Numbered from the stretch's first letter, positions 46,320 to 57,338 are shown. The stretch: DNA of 64,000 bases from Tilletia caries (GCA_032718865.1 JALUTQ010000020.1:310001-374000); one strand, 5' to 3'. Notes: generated by a model not told the origin, from the sequence alone. Translations and numbers: made by a program.

Positions 46320-47009
46320 TCACCCGACGAAGAGCCACCGAAGGTGTCGAAGCCATCAACGGTCGTCGTCCAAGAAGAAAACGCCGCAGCTCGCTGTTGA
46401 TGGCGCGGAATTGTTCGACTGATCCTTGCTGAAAAACAGCCTGGTATATGTCAGCTAGGAGGATACCTCAACATCAAATGAGTATCTGAACGAAGAGAGC
46501 TAACTTATAAATTTCTCACCCTTCCAAGTTTGAGGTTGGCATCTTACCGGGCAGTTACGATTTCGAACGCAATCGCCCACGGCCCAATTACGATCAGCTT
46601 GTAAAAGGTGGGCTAGCTATGCGACTGCATGTCACTTCGGTCGTTCTGAAGCTGACGATCGCTTTTTCGCAGCCGATACGGAGAAGTGAGTGTCTCAACA
46701 AGCCGATCCTACTCAAGCGGGTCATTCTGGCCTCGTCGCTGCGCGACGCCTTGGCGGAACCTCTCGTTGCCATTATAGTCAGTGCACAGGAGTGAAAGTA
46801 ACACTCTAATATGCGTCGCTGATCCATGTTCTTCATTCTCGTCGTTGTTTTCCAGCATCTTCCCAAAAAATCTCCGTACCTACGTCAAGGTCCTGCTGGA
46901 AGGAGCTACCAGCTCCTTTGAAGATCTTATCAAGGCCGACGTTCCCTTGCCGCTGTCCGCAGGACAACAGCACAATGCTGAAGGAGACGCGGGTCAGCAG
47001 CGAGGCTGA
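46320..47009 (+). other. Exon-like segments of an unidentified split gene
   Basis: Three stretches show coding bias and flanking splice-like sites: about 46320-46395 (ISPDEEPPKVSKPSTVVVQE), about 46540-46602 (GILPGSYDFERNRPRPNYDQL in part, then GTAAAAGG), and 46858 to about 46990 (after TTTTCCAG; IFPKNLRTYVKVLLEG, SSFEDLIKADVPLPL). I could not join them in frame with confidence and recognise no domain. Confidence 0.3.
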
Positions 47010-47829
47010 GTCAGTCCTGTCCTACCGGATTGACGGCCCCGATTCGAAGACTCGCCGAAACGTCGCAGAAGGTGCTGGAAGCACTGTGCCGATCGCACCT
47101 CAATGGAAGCTCGTCTCGTGGGAAACGGACGAGGTGCACGAGATTTTTGCGCGACTTGCGGCGCGCTCTTTGCTGTTCCGAGCGTGAACGAACGCACTCG
47201 AATGGACATGCGAGGCTCGGAAAGTGGTTGCTCTTGGACTTCGCCAGCCGACAGAACAGGAAGAAAGATGCTCGTTCCAGTATTGGACGTCGTCGTGTAT
47301 TCTGGTGCGTTGTGTGTATATGCAGCTTACGCTGACGCTGGCCTAACTCTATGCGACGCTTCCTCGTCTGCATCATCTCCAGATCAACTATCCATCGATT
47401 TTTGCAGCAGCTGTAGCCCTGATGACCACTCTCTTCCTTCATCAGCTCTGTTTTCCCCTTATCCCTTTTCGATCAAGGCAAAGTCTGATCCAAATGCTGA
47501 GTGCTGTGCTCCTACTCGGACCAACACACATCAGCTTTCTGGATTGACCTGGCCGTCTCCGTTCTCCCTTCAGCAGCCGTTGTGGTGCTGCTCCTTCTGT
47601 CCTTTCTCATCCTTCTGGAGAACTTCACAGTTCCGACCATGAAGCGACTACAACAATTGGCAGCACTCGGGTCTGCCTTCCTCGCCCCCCCTAGGTGGCC
47701 TCTTGCCTGTAGCGGCACAGCCTCTCCTTACAGGATACTGGACGGACGTGAGTAGTCGTCTCTCGTTAGCTTGAAGTTCCAGCTTTATGTTTGGAGCTGA
47801 TGTGCTGTGGCTTTTCGCTCTTTCGATTT

Positions 47830-48398
47830 TGACGCCCACGGTCAAGCTTACCCGACCGCTCTTCCACCCGAATAACGTGTATCCGAGCGGAATGGTGGAT
47901 CTCAGCTTTCTTAGTGGGTATCCTGAGCGCGCTCGCAGTATCAGTAAAATTTTACTGATGCCAAACATACACGACGGGATCTGTGTGCTATACCCACTCT
48001 CAGAAGAAAACGGGTCCTGGAAGCCATCCACTTCCATCAAGCAGGTAAGTTATGGATCCGTACTACGCGCGCTCTCGGAACAAACTTCAGCAGGCCGAGC
48101 TTCAGCCTGACGTGTGTAGAGGGCACTGCTGAACGGCTTTCCTCTTGTTCCCAGATCCTGATCGGCATCCAGAATCTGCTCGCAGAGCCGAATGCATCGG
48201 ATCCAGTGCAAGAGGAGGCATCCACGCCTTCCACAACGACAAGCCAGAGTACGAGTGAGTTTCGAATGCCATGCCCTCCACAGCCATGAGCTGCTGAAGC
48301 TTGGTCCATTACGTATAAATACTGATCGCTACATCCTCACGGCGCCTTTCAGACGACGCGTGCTGGCACAGGCGGAAGCCATGGCGGGCAGCGCTTAG
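47830..48398 (+). pseudogene. UBC9: SUMO-conjugating enzyme UBC9 pseudogene
   Basis: C-terminal two thirds of a Ubc9 E2 in four exon blocks with introns kept: to 47913 (VKLTRPLFHPN then VYPSG), 48004-48044 (ENGSWKPSTSIKQ), 48155-48254 (ILIGIQNLLAEPNASDPVQE) and 48353-48398 (RRVLAQAEAMAGSA, stop). Breaks: the active-site cysteine of the VCLS motif is Asp (MVDLS); one extra codon splits FHPN/VYPSG; and within the third block the frame shifts by one base, after which HAFHNDKPEYE, the expected Ubc9 sequence, is found in another frame in phase with the last exon. The N-terminal third was not found upstream. Kept introns mean a DNA-level duplicate, not a retrocopy. Confidence 0.8.
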
Positions 48399-48641
48399 GG
48401 AAGGACAGTGTTGTCCGCGGACGACGCTGGGTCTCGAATCACCCACGAATGCCCAACGAAATCATGCGCGCTATGGAGGTCGGCCGTCGGAGACTGTGAC
48501 TTGATCGCTTGATCTTCGAACCCTACTCTGCGCTTGTATGTTTTCGCGACCGGCAGGCCATTAAATGTATCCAACAGAAACTGGGGAGAAGATATACAGT
48601 CGGAGAAACCCGGAAGCTGGAAGCGCAGAAGCCGGAAGCAT

Positions 48642-48799
48642 GGGCCGCTTTTCAAAAATGCACTTCCATGAAATGTTGCGATTTTCGGAGCCTTTTTCGC
48701 TCACTCGCTCCCTCGCACGCTTCCTTCTTGCGCTCGAGGTTGTGAAGGTCGACGTTGACGTCGACGCGGGCAGCTGAGCGCGCAGGAAGGAAGGAAACA
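48642..48799 (+). promoter_or_regulatory. PAF1 promoter with TGGCCRCTTTTC-type motif
   Basis: GGGCCGCTTTTCAAAA at 48642-48657, then a CGCTCACTCGCTC stretch around 48700, then the start codon at 48800. The same order of elements occurs in front of PRP22 and in the decayed PAF1 copy. Confidence 0.5.
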
Positions 48800-51464
48800 A
48801 TGTCGTCTCGCAAGCGGTGAGTCTCGAGTCTCGCTCTTGCTGCTGTGTCTCAGAGCGGCTGACGTCTCTCTCTCCTTGTGACTCTGCGCAGCGACCTGAT
48901 CGAGCGAGTGAAGTACCCGAACCCGCTGCCACTGCCGCCCTACCCGCCCAAGCTGCTCAACATCCCCCTCGCACCCGAACGATACGCAAACCCAGCCTTC
49001 GGACACAGACTCGCATCCGAGCTCCCCATCCCCCTCCTCGCAGACGCAGAAGCAGGAATCCACATCGACCTCCCCGGCACCTTCCCGGGCATCTGGCTCA
49101 ACGACCCATCCACCTACACCCTCCCGTCCTCCTCGACCTCGACCTCGACCGCTGCGCCGCCGGAGATCAACCTCGGCGAGATCGACCAGACTGATGCGTT
49201 CTTGCTGCAGGACTTCTCGCTTTCGTTGCAGCAGCAGTCATCCGCACCCGCGACGGCGCTCCCGCCCAGTCTTGATGCTGGCGCGCTCAAGGGGGCCGCA
49301 GGCGCTGGCTCGTCTGCCGCGACCGCCGCTGCTGTAGCCCATCACATGCAGAGTCAGCATAATGCTGCGCTTGGTCCTCTTGCGCGTTCCTCCCTGGGCG
49401 CGAACGACGTCACCTGGCTTCGGCGGACGGAATACCTCAGTGCAGAGGCGAAACGACAGCGCGCACAGGAGATGTGTGTATGATCTCTCTCATATTCCTT
49501 TCCATCAGTGATCCTAGACCTGACTCACTTACACATACCTCTCATTCGATTCCAAACAGCAAACAGCGCGTACAAGAACACGTCGACATCTCCCGCGAGG
49601 CCCAAATCAAAGCCATCGCCCAAACATTCAAAGCAGTCCACTCCGCACCGGGCGGAAACAACCCGACCCAAACAGCACCCATCACCGCCCTCCGTCACCC
49701 AACAAAGCCCGGCGTCCACGCGGTCGAAGCCTTCGACGTCCTCCCCGACCCAGAAACCTGGGCGACCGAGTTCCAAATCGTCCGCTTCCTCGACTGGCCC
49801 GGTCGGACGTCCAAAGGCGGCGGTGGTGCGCCTATCGACGATCCTAGATTGGACGTCCACCTGCTCCGCCCACATGGGGAGGCGAACCAGATCATCAGTG
49901 TGTATATGCCCAGTGGGGAGTTTATGGAGGGCGAGGAGGTCTTGGAGGGGATGCCTTCGACGGAGGAGATCGAGGAGGAGTACGAGGCGGCCAAGAAGGC
50001 TGCCGAGGAGTTGCCCGAGGAGCCTGCTCCGCCTGCTGAGGGCGAAGAGGATGCGGTTGGAGTAGGGAGACAGGAGGCGTTGGATGCGGCCGAGGCGACG
50101 TACAAGGCCAAACTTGCACTGCACACCTATGTCACCAACACCCGATCGACCATTACCCCGCTCTCGTCCAAGGAACGCGAGAACCTCGCAGCAGCCCGGT
50201 TCGCGAAGCGCAGACGGACGGGTGTCTTCCCCGTCGACGATATGCCCTCTGCGCCCATCCCCGAGGAAGGCGAGGAGGAAGAAGCTGAAGTGGCAGTCGA
50301 TCATCTCAAACGGGCCTCCAAGGCGGCGGCTACTACCAAGTTTGTGCACGTGCGGGATTACGAGCCGTCAGCGGAGCTCGGGGCTGCCACCAGTGCGGGG
50401 CAACTTGTGTTTGTCTTTGACTCGGGCCCCGATGGTGGGGAGGACGGGAAGGGGAAGGAGAAGGAGATGTTGGATCGGATCGAGGCGCCGTTGGAGGTGC
50501 ATGGGTTGGCGGATGACTTCCCGACGTCGTCCAGGGCGAAGTACAGCTCGCTCGATATCGTGGAGACGGACCCGCTGACCGGGGGTGCTCAGTCTGCCGA
50601 GGGTAAAGACGCGGCTTCAGGTTCGGGATCGGGGTCGTCGTCGGCGCCGCCGCAGTCTAGCCTGGAGAGGGCGTACCGGGCCAAGCTGATTGAGAGCGTT
50701 AAGGAGGAGGAAGGCCGGGATCAGAGGGAGGTCGTTCGGAGGGCTGGGCTGAAGGCGGCGTATTACCACCCGGTGCATATGAACTTCAAGCTGAGGATGA
50801 AGCGGTACAAGGTGAGTGTCCACTTCCTCTCTACCCTCTACCTCTTCCATTATTCTCCCAGTCTTGATCGTTGATTTCTCTTTCCTTTTCACAGAAATCC
50901 GAGAAACCAGCGGACCAAGAGGACTTCTGGGACGTCGTCGAGATCGCGCAAAAGCATCTCAGTCCGAGCGAGGTGTATGAGCGTCTGGCGGCCCGGCGGG
51001 ACGTGGATGATCTTGATCGGCTGGTGCTGCAGCTGGAGGAGGAAGTGGAGGAGGAGGGCATGGCTGTAGATGAGGATGCGGAGGGTGAGGATGTGGATGT
51101 GGATGCGATGGGTGAGGTGGATGCTGAGGGTGAAGTGGATGGCGAGGGTCAGGGTGAGAATGAGGCCGAGGCCGAGGGCGAAGCGACGGCTACGAAGACG
51201 GCTGAAAATGCAGACGACGAGGAGGAGGAGGAAGAAGAAGGCGGAGAAGGAGAAGCGAATGGAGACGCTGAAGGAGGAGGAGGCGACGATGACGATGACG
51301 ACGAAGACGAGGAAGGAGAGGGCGACGATGATGCGGAGGATATGGATGATGAAGAGCTTGCGGCGCTGCGAGCGGACGCGGCGGAGAATGGGGAGCAGGT
51401 TGGCGGAGGAGAGGGCGAGGGTGAGGGCCGGAGTCGGCGGAGTCGTCGGGGTGGTGCTGATTAA
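48800..51464 (+). CDS. PAF1: RNA polymerase II-associated factor 1
   Basis: Core subunit of the nuclear Paf1 complex that promotes transcription elongation and histone modification. Exons 48800-48816, 48892-49473, 49560-50811 and 50895-51464, 806 aa, longer than yeast (445) or human (531). The 6-codon first exon joins to DLIERVKYPNPLPLPPYPPK, a clear Paf1 N-terminus; NDVTWLRRTEYLS and KQRVQEHVDISREAQIKAI follow, then FDVLPDPETW, YEPSAELGAA and YYHPVHMNFKLRMKRYK before the last intron. The C-terminus is an extended Glu/Asp-rich tail, as in other Paf1 proteins. Asp/Glu insertions in the middle explain part of the length. A decayed duplicate of its 5' end lies 6.2 kb upstream. Confidence 0.96.
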
Positions 51465-51716
51465 GACCTTCACCGGTTCACGACTGACTGGTCCCTCTTC
51501 GAGAGTCGGACGCTCACGGGAATGATACAAAAGTGCTTCCATCATGTTTGACGTCGCGAGGAGCATCCCTTCGAGAGCAAAGGGTCGAGAAATGAATGTG
51601 GTTGAATGCGCGTACGCGATGCGAGAGATGCTGGGTATACATGAGTGCGATGCAAGAGAGACACAGGAGAAGGCGAGGACAGGCATCAGGGGGCACAGAG
51701 AGAGAGAGAGAGAAGG

Positions 51717-52379
51717 CTACCGCTGATCCTCGTAGCTCTCCCCATCGACCTTCTTCCTCCTCAACCGGATCCACCTCCTCCTCCTCACGAAGCAATTCCC
51801 ATCCGGCCTTCCCCTCCACTTCGCCCGCCGAGCCTTCGCGGACCTCTTCAACGCCTCGATCCCCTCGTCCGCCCTGGTCTCGGCATTCCGCTTCGCCCGC
51901 TCCGTGCGCTTCTCCATCCTCTCCGCCCTTCGTCTCCGTCGTTCCGCCTCGGCTTTGGCGCGTGCGCTGCCCCCGCCGCCGAGGAGGAGCTGGAATGGGC
52001 CCGCGAGTAAAGGGATGAAGCGCTGGCCGAAGGAGCCGGCGTACTGCCACCCTCCTTCATCGGTGTCGCCGGTCATGTCGATCATCCACTCCGGGTAGAC
52101 CCACTCCCAGCTGTCGTCGGGCAGCTGGGCGGTGACGATGTTGTAGGGCGAGTTGCGGTGGTCGATGTCGGACCAGGGTGAGGGGTCCCACTGGAGTAAA
52201 GTGGAAGGGCTGAATTTGGGGGTGCCGAACCAGAGGACGCCGCGCTGGTTCTCGTAGAGGACGTCGTACTCGTACCGGTCTTGGTCGGGCAGGGCCCGGC
52301 TGGTCGTCCGCTGTTCTGTGGTTGGGGTGTTTGCGTCTGGGGCTTGGAGGATGGCGATGGGCTGGCGCTTGGATGCCAT
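51717..52379 (-). CDS. DysF-domain protein (Spo73/peroxin-like)
   Basis: Single exon, 220 aa from MASKRQPIAIL; the frame extends further upstream without need. The core (about residues 30-130) is a dysferlin (DysF) domain: YEYDVLYENQRGVLWFG, then DPSPWSDID, DDSWEWVYPEWMIDMTGDT and DEGGWQYAGSFGQRF, with the Trp/Arg pattern of Pex30-family and Spo73 proteins. The C-terminus is a strongly basic coiled-coil-like region (ERRRRRAERMEKRTERAKR). No membrane helix is present, so it resembles the stand-alone Spo73 type rather than peroxisomal Pex30. Role in membrane shaping or lipid transfer is inference. Confidence 0.85.
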   Translation of the reverse strand: MASKRQPIAILQAPDANTPTTEQRTTSRALPDQDRYEYDVLYENQRGVLWFGTPKFSPSTLLQWDPSPWSDIDHRNSPYNIVTAQLPDDSWEWVYPEWMIDMTGDTDEGGWQYAGSFGQRFIPLLAGPFQLLLGGGGSARAKAEAERRRRRAERMEKRTERAKRNAETRADEGIEALKRSAKARRAKWRGRPDGNCFVRRRRWIRLRRKKVDGESYEDQR

Positions 52380-52694
52380 CGTCGTCGTCGGCGGGGCTTC
52401 CCTCGAGTGCTGCGCGTCTCCAGTGAGCGAGTGTATGCTGTTGAGGATGAGGATGAGTTGGAAGCTGGGCGCAGGAAAGGGGCAGCGAGTTGAGTGCGAG
52501 AGATGAGACGAGGAGAGAGATGTTGGCACTCTGATTATGTAATATGAGACTGAGACCACAGAATCAAGACTCCAGCGAGAGTCTGAAGCGAGTCACAGAG
52601 TCCAGCATCGACCTCGCCAGCATGAGCATGAGCATGAGCATGAGCATCAGGTCGAGCTGTGAGCAACCGCGGTGAAGCAGAGAACGAACGAAAG
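52380..52694. promoter_or_regulatory. Divergent promoter DysF gene / PRCC-like gene
   Basis: 315 bp; contains a short ATGAGC tandem repeat at about 52621-52646. Confidence 0.5.
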
Positions 52695-53606
52695 ATGGCG
52701 GCTGGGATGGGTGCAAGTCTCGTCCAGTACGGCTCCGACTCAGACGACTCCGGGTCTGAGCAGCTCAAGGCCAAGGTCCCAAGCTCGCTCTCGGTCATGC
52801 CTCGCTCACTCGCCCTCAAGCGCGGCTCAGCATCGACATCGACAGCGTCTGCGGGACCGTCTCTACCTCCGCCGGCGAAGAAGGCGCGGATTGATGTCGG
52901 TCTCGACCCCTTTGGACTGGCGAAGGCGGCCGTAGACAGCTCAAGCTCAAAGGGCAAGGGCAAGGGCAAGGACTCGGAGCAGAATGGGACAGTATCACCT
53001 TCTCTGCAAGGATCAGGAGCAATCGACTCCCGTCCACTCGGCCCCTCGTCCGGATCAGCGCCGCCATTAGAGCCAGGATCTATCAACAAACAAGCCGATG
53101 AAGAGCAAAAGGACACGGACAAGGACGAGGAAGAAGTAGAAGGGATCCCCTTCGGCTGGGCCCAAGATCCCGATGGGACTCTCTACCCCGTCACACCCCA
53201 AGCGCACGAGCAATACGCCCAATGGCAAGCAGCCCAACACCGCGCACAGCAAGCCGAAGCAGCCACCGGCACCGCCGCCGACAAGAAGAAGGACGACAAC
53301 AGTAAACTGCCCTCCTACTCCGCCTCCGAGCTCGCACGAAACGGCAAACCCTCCACCGACGCCTCCTCCTCCTCCTCCACACTCGACGCCAAATACGCTG
53401 CCGCCGCAGCCTCAGCAGGCGGGCAGGAGGACGACAGCAGCAAGCCAGCCGTTACGAAGAATCGGGCCACGGGGGGACGGGCGAGGTATAAAGGTCAGCT
53501 GTCGGCTTTGCTGCATGATGCTAATGAGCGGAAGGACGAGTTGGAGGAGAAGCACTCGAAGGGGAGGGATCGGCAGCGGGATGCGAGGCTGCGGTATGGC
53601 TTTTGA
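52695..53606 (+). CDS. PRCC-like nuclear protein
   Basis: Single exon, 303 aa from the ATG in AAAGATGGCG. The N-terminus SLVQYGSDSDDSGSE and a following PPPAKKARIDVGLDPFGLA are typical of PRCC. The C-terminal block RYKGQLSALLHDANERKDEL followed by RQRDARLRYGF matches the PRCC C-terminal domain, which ends with Tyr-Gly-Phe in animals too. The middle is Ser/Ala/Gln-rich. In animals PRCC associates with splicing factors and MAD2B; that role here is inferred. IPFGWAQDPDGTLYPVT is a WW-like stretch in the middle. Confidence 0.8.
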   Translation: MAAGMGASLVQYGSDSDDSGSEQLKAKVPSSLSVMPRSLALKRGSASTSTASAGPSLPPPAKKARIDVGLDPFGLAKAAVDSSSSKGKGKGKDSEQNGTVSPSLQGSGAIDSRPLGPSSGSAPPLEPGSINKQADEEQKDTDKDEEEVEGIPFGWAQDPDGTLYPVTPQAHEQYAQWQAAQHRAQQAEAATGTAADKKKDDNSKLPSYSASELARNGKPSTDASSSSSTLDAKYAAAAASAGGQEDDSSKPAVTKNRATGGRARYKGQLSALLHDANERKDELEEKHSKGRDRQRDARLRYGF

Positions 53607-53764
53607 AAGCTCCTTGTCCTCAGATGGGTTCTCAACGCATGTATGTGTGTCATGTCCTCTTGGAATCACGCTCTCTGGGCGATTGAATGTAGAGAGGATG
53701 GAAGAGACAGAAGCTCTGCCATTTTTGGAACACAGAGAAAGTACAAAAGAGGACCGACGATCCT

Positions 53765-54469
53765 TCAGCCGAGGAAGTTGATCACGAAGAAGTGCAAGAT
53801 GACCGAGCCAAAGAGGAAGTCGGCAAATGCTCTGTGCAGGGGTTCGGGAGCAAAAGAGATTCAGCCCAAGGCCCATCCTCGCCCGCGTTTACGAAAACCA
53901 ACGTCTGGAGCAGAAAGCAAGGACTCACCGCTCTGGGGACACCTTGGGGAAGTCGGACGCATTGGCCGCGTTCGCCTGGATCCGGAGTGACGCAGCCAGC
54001 ACGAACTGACCCACCGTCGCCGCGAACCTACCGCCAACATCAAAAAGAAATCCAAAGGGTCAGCTCCCAACCCATCTCGCCCTTCAGGAAAAGACATCGA
54101 AACTCACCCAGAAATAAACGAGTTAAAGGGGAAGTTCGTAACAGCAACGCAGTACCCGAACTGTATCACACCCGTCAACACCAGAAACACACAGAAGGCA
54201 TCGATGAGCTTGAGGTGCGCGGGTGTGGAGTCGTTGTACGAGGAGATCAGGCTCGAGATGACGTCCTGCGAGGCTGCTTGGGTTTTTCTGGCCAGCGCGG
54301 CGGGGGTTGGTGTTGATGTTGATTGCTGTTGCTGTGGTGGTGTTGGCGAAGCTGTGGTTGGTGCTGAGGACGAGCTGGTGACGGCCGTCGCAGCTGCGTC
54401 GGACTGCGCCTGCACCTGAGCCTGCGCCTGCGCCTGCGCCTGCTTCTGTGATCTCGACTTTGGTGGCAT
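53765..54469 (-). CDS. OST2: Oligosaccharyltransferase subunit OST2/DAD1
   Basis: Small ER membrane subunit of the oligosaccharyltransferase that N-glycosylates nascent proteins. Exons 54469-54108, 54027-53929 and 53831-53765, 175 aa. A Gln/Ala/Thr-rich N-terminal extension of about 70 residues precedes SSLISSYNDSTPAHLKLIDA, FCVFLVLTGVIQFGYCVAVT, NFPFNSFISG, GQFVLAASLRIQAN and SPERAFADFLFGSVILHFFV with the invariant C-terminal NFLG. All conserved blocks are present, so it should be functional. Confidence 0.95.
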
Positions 54470-54690
54470 CTTTCGTTCTTCTCGTTGCGCGCTTCAGTGT
54501 GAGAATGCAGCGAGGTCGTGGTTCTTCCTGGTCCTTGCTCGTGAGCTCGGGCGCTCCACGTCAAGAAGGGTCTGTCCAAACCTCACAAGTCTCACCGAAG
54601 TCTCACACAGGTCTCATCAGCATCACCCAACACCAGAACGCGCGCAAGGTGAATAGTGAATGGTGGTAAAGGCTTTCTATTCTTCTGTTT

Positions 54691-56461
54691 TCACAGGAAG
54701 TCAAGCCCAATCCCAACCTGGAACCCACGCCGCGAGCCGTCGGATCGATGGGCGACGAGCGGCACGCCCGCGTTCACTTCGAGCCGTAGCGGGCCCTGTC
54801 GGAACACCAGCCCGGCGCCCGCCGATACCGAAGGCTGGGCCAGGGCCCGCATGGACACGACAGCCGACGAATTTGAAGCTGAGGGGGAGAAAGAAGATGA
54901 TCTTCAGTGAATAGCGAGTAGAGAGAGAGCTAGAATGGAAAGAAAGGGGAAGGGAAAAAAAAACTCACATTGATCAAGCAAAGCCAGCTGCCCCGCATTC
55001 AAAAACAAATGCCACTTCACCGGCCAGCCCGCCTTGTTCTTCCAAACAGGTCCACCAAGCTCGACACCCGTAGACCAATGGGCGTCCCCGCCGAGCGAAT
55101 CGCGGCCGTCCTTGGGTCCGAGACCGTTGTGGGAGAACATCCGGACGGATGTGGGGCCGCCGAGGTGGGCGCGGTCCGGGTAGTGCGAGGGTTGGGCGTT
55201 CGTGGTGCGGAGGAGGCCGGCGCGGGCTGTCATTGTTGTTGACTATAGGCCGCGAGGGGAAAAGAAGACTTGATGAGCAAAACAACAGGGCCATTCCAAC
55301 TCCATTCTTCGTTGGAAAGGAAACTCACCCAGCCATCGCCTAATCTCCCCAATCGACGACTCCAGACGGACTCCGTGCCCAATTTGAGAAACCTGGCGTC
55401 CCCACCGGGACCAGCGAGCTCGATGTTGCTCCGGAGCAGGCTGCCCTTGGTGCAGTATTCGGGTTCGAGGGGCGAGTCCCGAGAATCGCGGGTATATGTG
55501 TAGGAGAGCGAGGACTTGCTCGTCGTTCGTGCTTGTTGCCGCAGACTGTTTTGTTTTCAGAGGGGGAAAGTGTCAGCGAAATCAACAGCTGTGGAAGTAA
55601 TTGTGAGTCTTGGGATTGGGGTGAGATCGTACCCTATGCTGGCGCCTGGTACGAGTTTGCCAATATTCCGACACGCAGCTTCATACACGAAGTCATGCTG
55701 GTCGCCCATCTGATCGACGAGCTACGAAAATACGATAATCCCTCCCTCGTCAGCAAAAGCGGGTAGGCAACAAAAAAGAACAAAGACTAAAACACTCACA
55801 AGTAAGGAAGCTCTCCCTCCCCATACTGCCTCGCGCGCGCTTGAGAACTTGACGTTATCCCGCTCGAAGGAGAACAGACCTGCAGTGAAGATCTGATTCG
55901 GATTCCACTGGATCGGAGTCGTGAAGTTGAGCTGTTGAAAAAAAAAAAAAAAAAAAGGAACTTATCAGCCTCCGAAAGCAGCCGCGCCAGGTTAACACAT
56001 GGGGGGTAAGAAAAACTCACATCAAGCGCGCGCTTCGTCCGACTGCCCACACTCGCGCTCCCCTGCAACGTCTCCAACCCACCGAGGAAATGGACAAGGC
56101 GGCCCTGGAGACTCGCAGAGGCTTCGCCGTTCCCTATGTCCGTCGATGATTTGAGGAAGTACTTCGTCTTGAGCTTCGGTGGGAAGGCTCCTTCTGTTTC
56201 TGTTTCTGGCTCTGGCTCTGGCGCGGCGCCTTCGCTCTCGGTTGGAACATCCGCGCGCGCTGGAGGCGTTAGTGTTCGTTCTGTCCGGTGCGGGTTGAAG
56301 GGCGTGTACCGGTTTGTCTTTGGTTTGGTTGATGATGGGTTCTGTGCTGGTTCTGCTGTGGACGGCGGGGAGGAGGAGGAGGATGTCGGCTGAGCTGGGA
56401 CGGCCGACCCGGCTGGGATGGAGGGGTCGTCGAGCTCGAGGGATACTGCTGGCGCACTCAT
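54691..56461 (-). CDS. SAM50: SAM50/TOB55 mitochondrial outer-membrane assembly protein
   Basis: Omp85-family beta-barrel that inserts barrel proteins into the mitochondrial outer membrane. Exons 56461-56021, 55931-55800, 55709-55633, 55545-55329, 55242-54969 and 54878-54691, 442 aa; all phases agree. After a Pro/Thr-rich N-terminus come barrel strands: TPIQWNPNQIFTAGLFSFER, HDFVYEAACRNIGKLVPGAS, SKSSLSYTYTRDSRDSP, the conserved block TSVRMFSHNGLGPKDG with DSLGGDAHWSTGVEL, and a last strand FQVGIGLDFL that fits the beta-signal. The 77-bp third exon lacks a start codon and is easily missed. The first intron contains a 19-T tract on the coding strand (55938-55956). Confidence 0.95.
55938..55956 (+). 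repeat. Poly-A run of 19 bases
   Basis: Homopolymer inside SAM50 intron 1; on the coding strand it is the poly-T tract just before the acceptor CAACAG. Confidence 0.85.
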
Positions 56462-56791
56462 TGCGCAGGAGCCGCTGGGCGTCGTTTCGCCTGGTCTACA
56501 AGAAGATGGATATGGAGATGGTGGGAAGAAGCATGGACCATACGCTTCCTTCCATTTCCACTTCTTCCGATCTTCTCAATCAATTCGCATTCAGTCCAAA
56601 TCTCGACTCCAGACATCAAGCAAAAGGGCCCCCCTTTTGAGGTGAGGTGAGGTTCATGAGAATGCTGGTAGCGAGGCTGCAAGTCTATTCCAAGCCTTCA
56701 AGAGAGAGAGAAGTTCATGCCGGGGGTTGATGAGGGAGTAAATGATAGTTTCCCGCTGTGGAACCCCAGGCAGTTCACCGCCCCATCCTTT
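56462..56791. other. Intergenic between tandem genes
   Basis: 330 bp upstream of SAM50, downstream of ATP19. No feature seen. Confidence 0.5.
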
Positions 56792-57338
56792 TTACACCAG
56801 ACGCTCGTTCTTGCCCTCCTCAGCGAGGAACTGCTTGATGAAGGCCTCCTCGTCGCTGCGTAGGTTTAATCAATTATGGATGAATGCCAGAAAGTGGGAA
56901 TGAACAGAAAAATTGTCAGCATGTATGCGCGCTGCATTATGCAGGGAGAAACTCCAGGCCAAGAATTCCGCCTGGAAGAGAGTGCACACACTCACGAGGT
57001 AGATGCGTTAAGAGCCGGCTCGCGAACACTGGCTGAGGATGCGGTGCCCGGTGCGGCGGACTTGTCCTTGCCTCCACCGGCCGTAGCGGCGAACGCGAGG
57101 GCGCCGTACTGTGTGTTTGAAAACGCAGCGGGTGGAGCAAGAGTTGTCAGCTTCCTGAATGGGAGCGCATCTGTAAGGAGTGCTGGGGGGATACGTACAA
57201 GGGCAAAGGTGCCGAGAGCGATGTGCTCGTTGAGGATCTTGCGGCCTGGAAAATGAGCAAGAGAAAGAGTCAGACCGGGATGAGTAGACACGGAGAAGGA
57301 GCAGAGCGCGGTTGCTTACCTGCGATGGTGTACGACAT
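56792..57338 (-). CDS. ATP19: ATP synthase subunit K (Atp19)
   Basis: Small inner-membrane subunit of the mitochondrial F1Fo ATP synthase dimer. Four exons, 57338-57320, 57245-57199, 57108-56996 and 56855-56792, 80 aa; every phase agrees although no exon is long enough to stand out. MSYTIAG begins the protein, RKILNEHIALGTFALYGAL and AFAATAGGG form the membrane segment, and the C-terminus DEEAFIKQFLAEEGK matches the conserved acidic end of fungal Atp19. It is divergently paired with the cytochrome b5 gene. Confidence 0.85.

Noticed and set aside
47103..47642. 179-codon frame upstream of the UBC9 pseudogene, checked as its missing N-terminus
   Set aside because: No Ubc9 N-terminal signature (such as RKAWRKDHPFG) appears in any frame of 46.5-47.8 kb.
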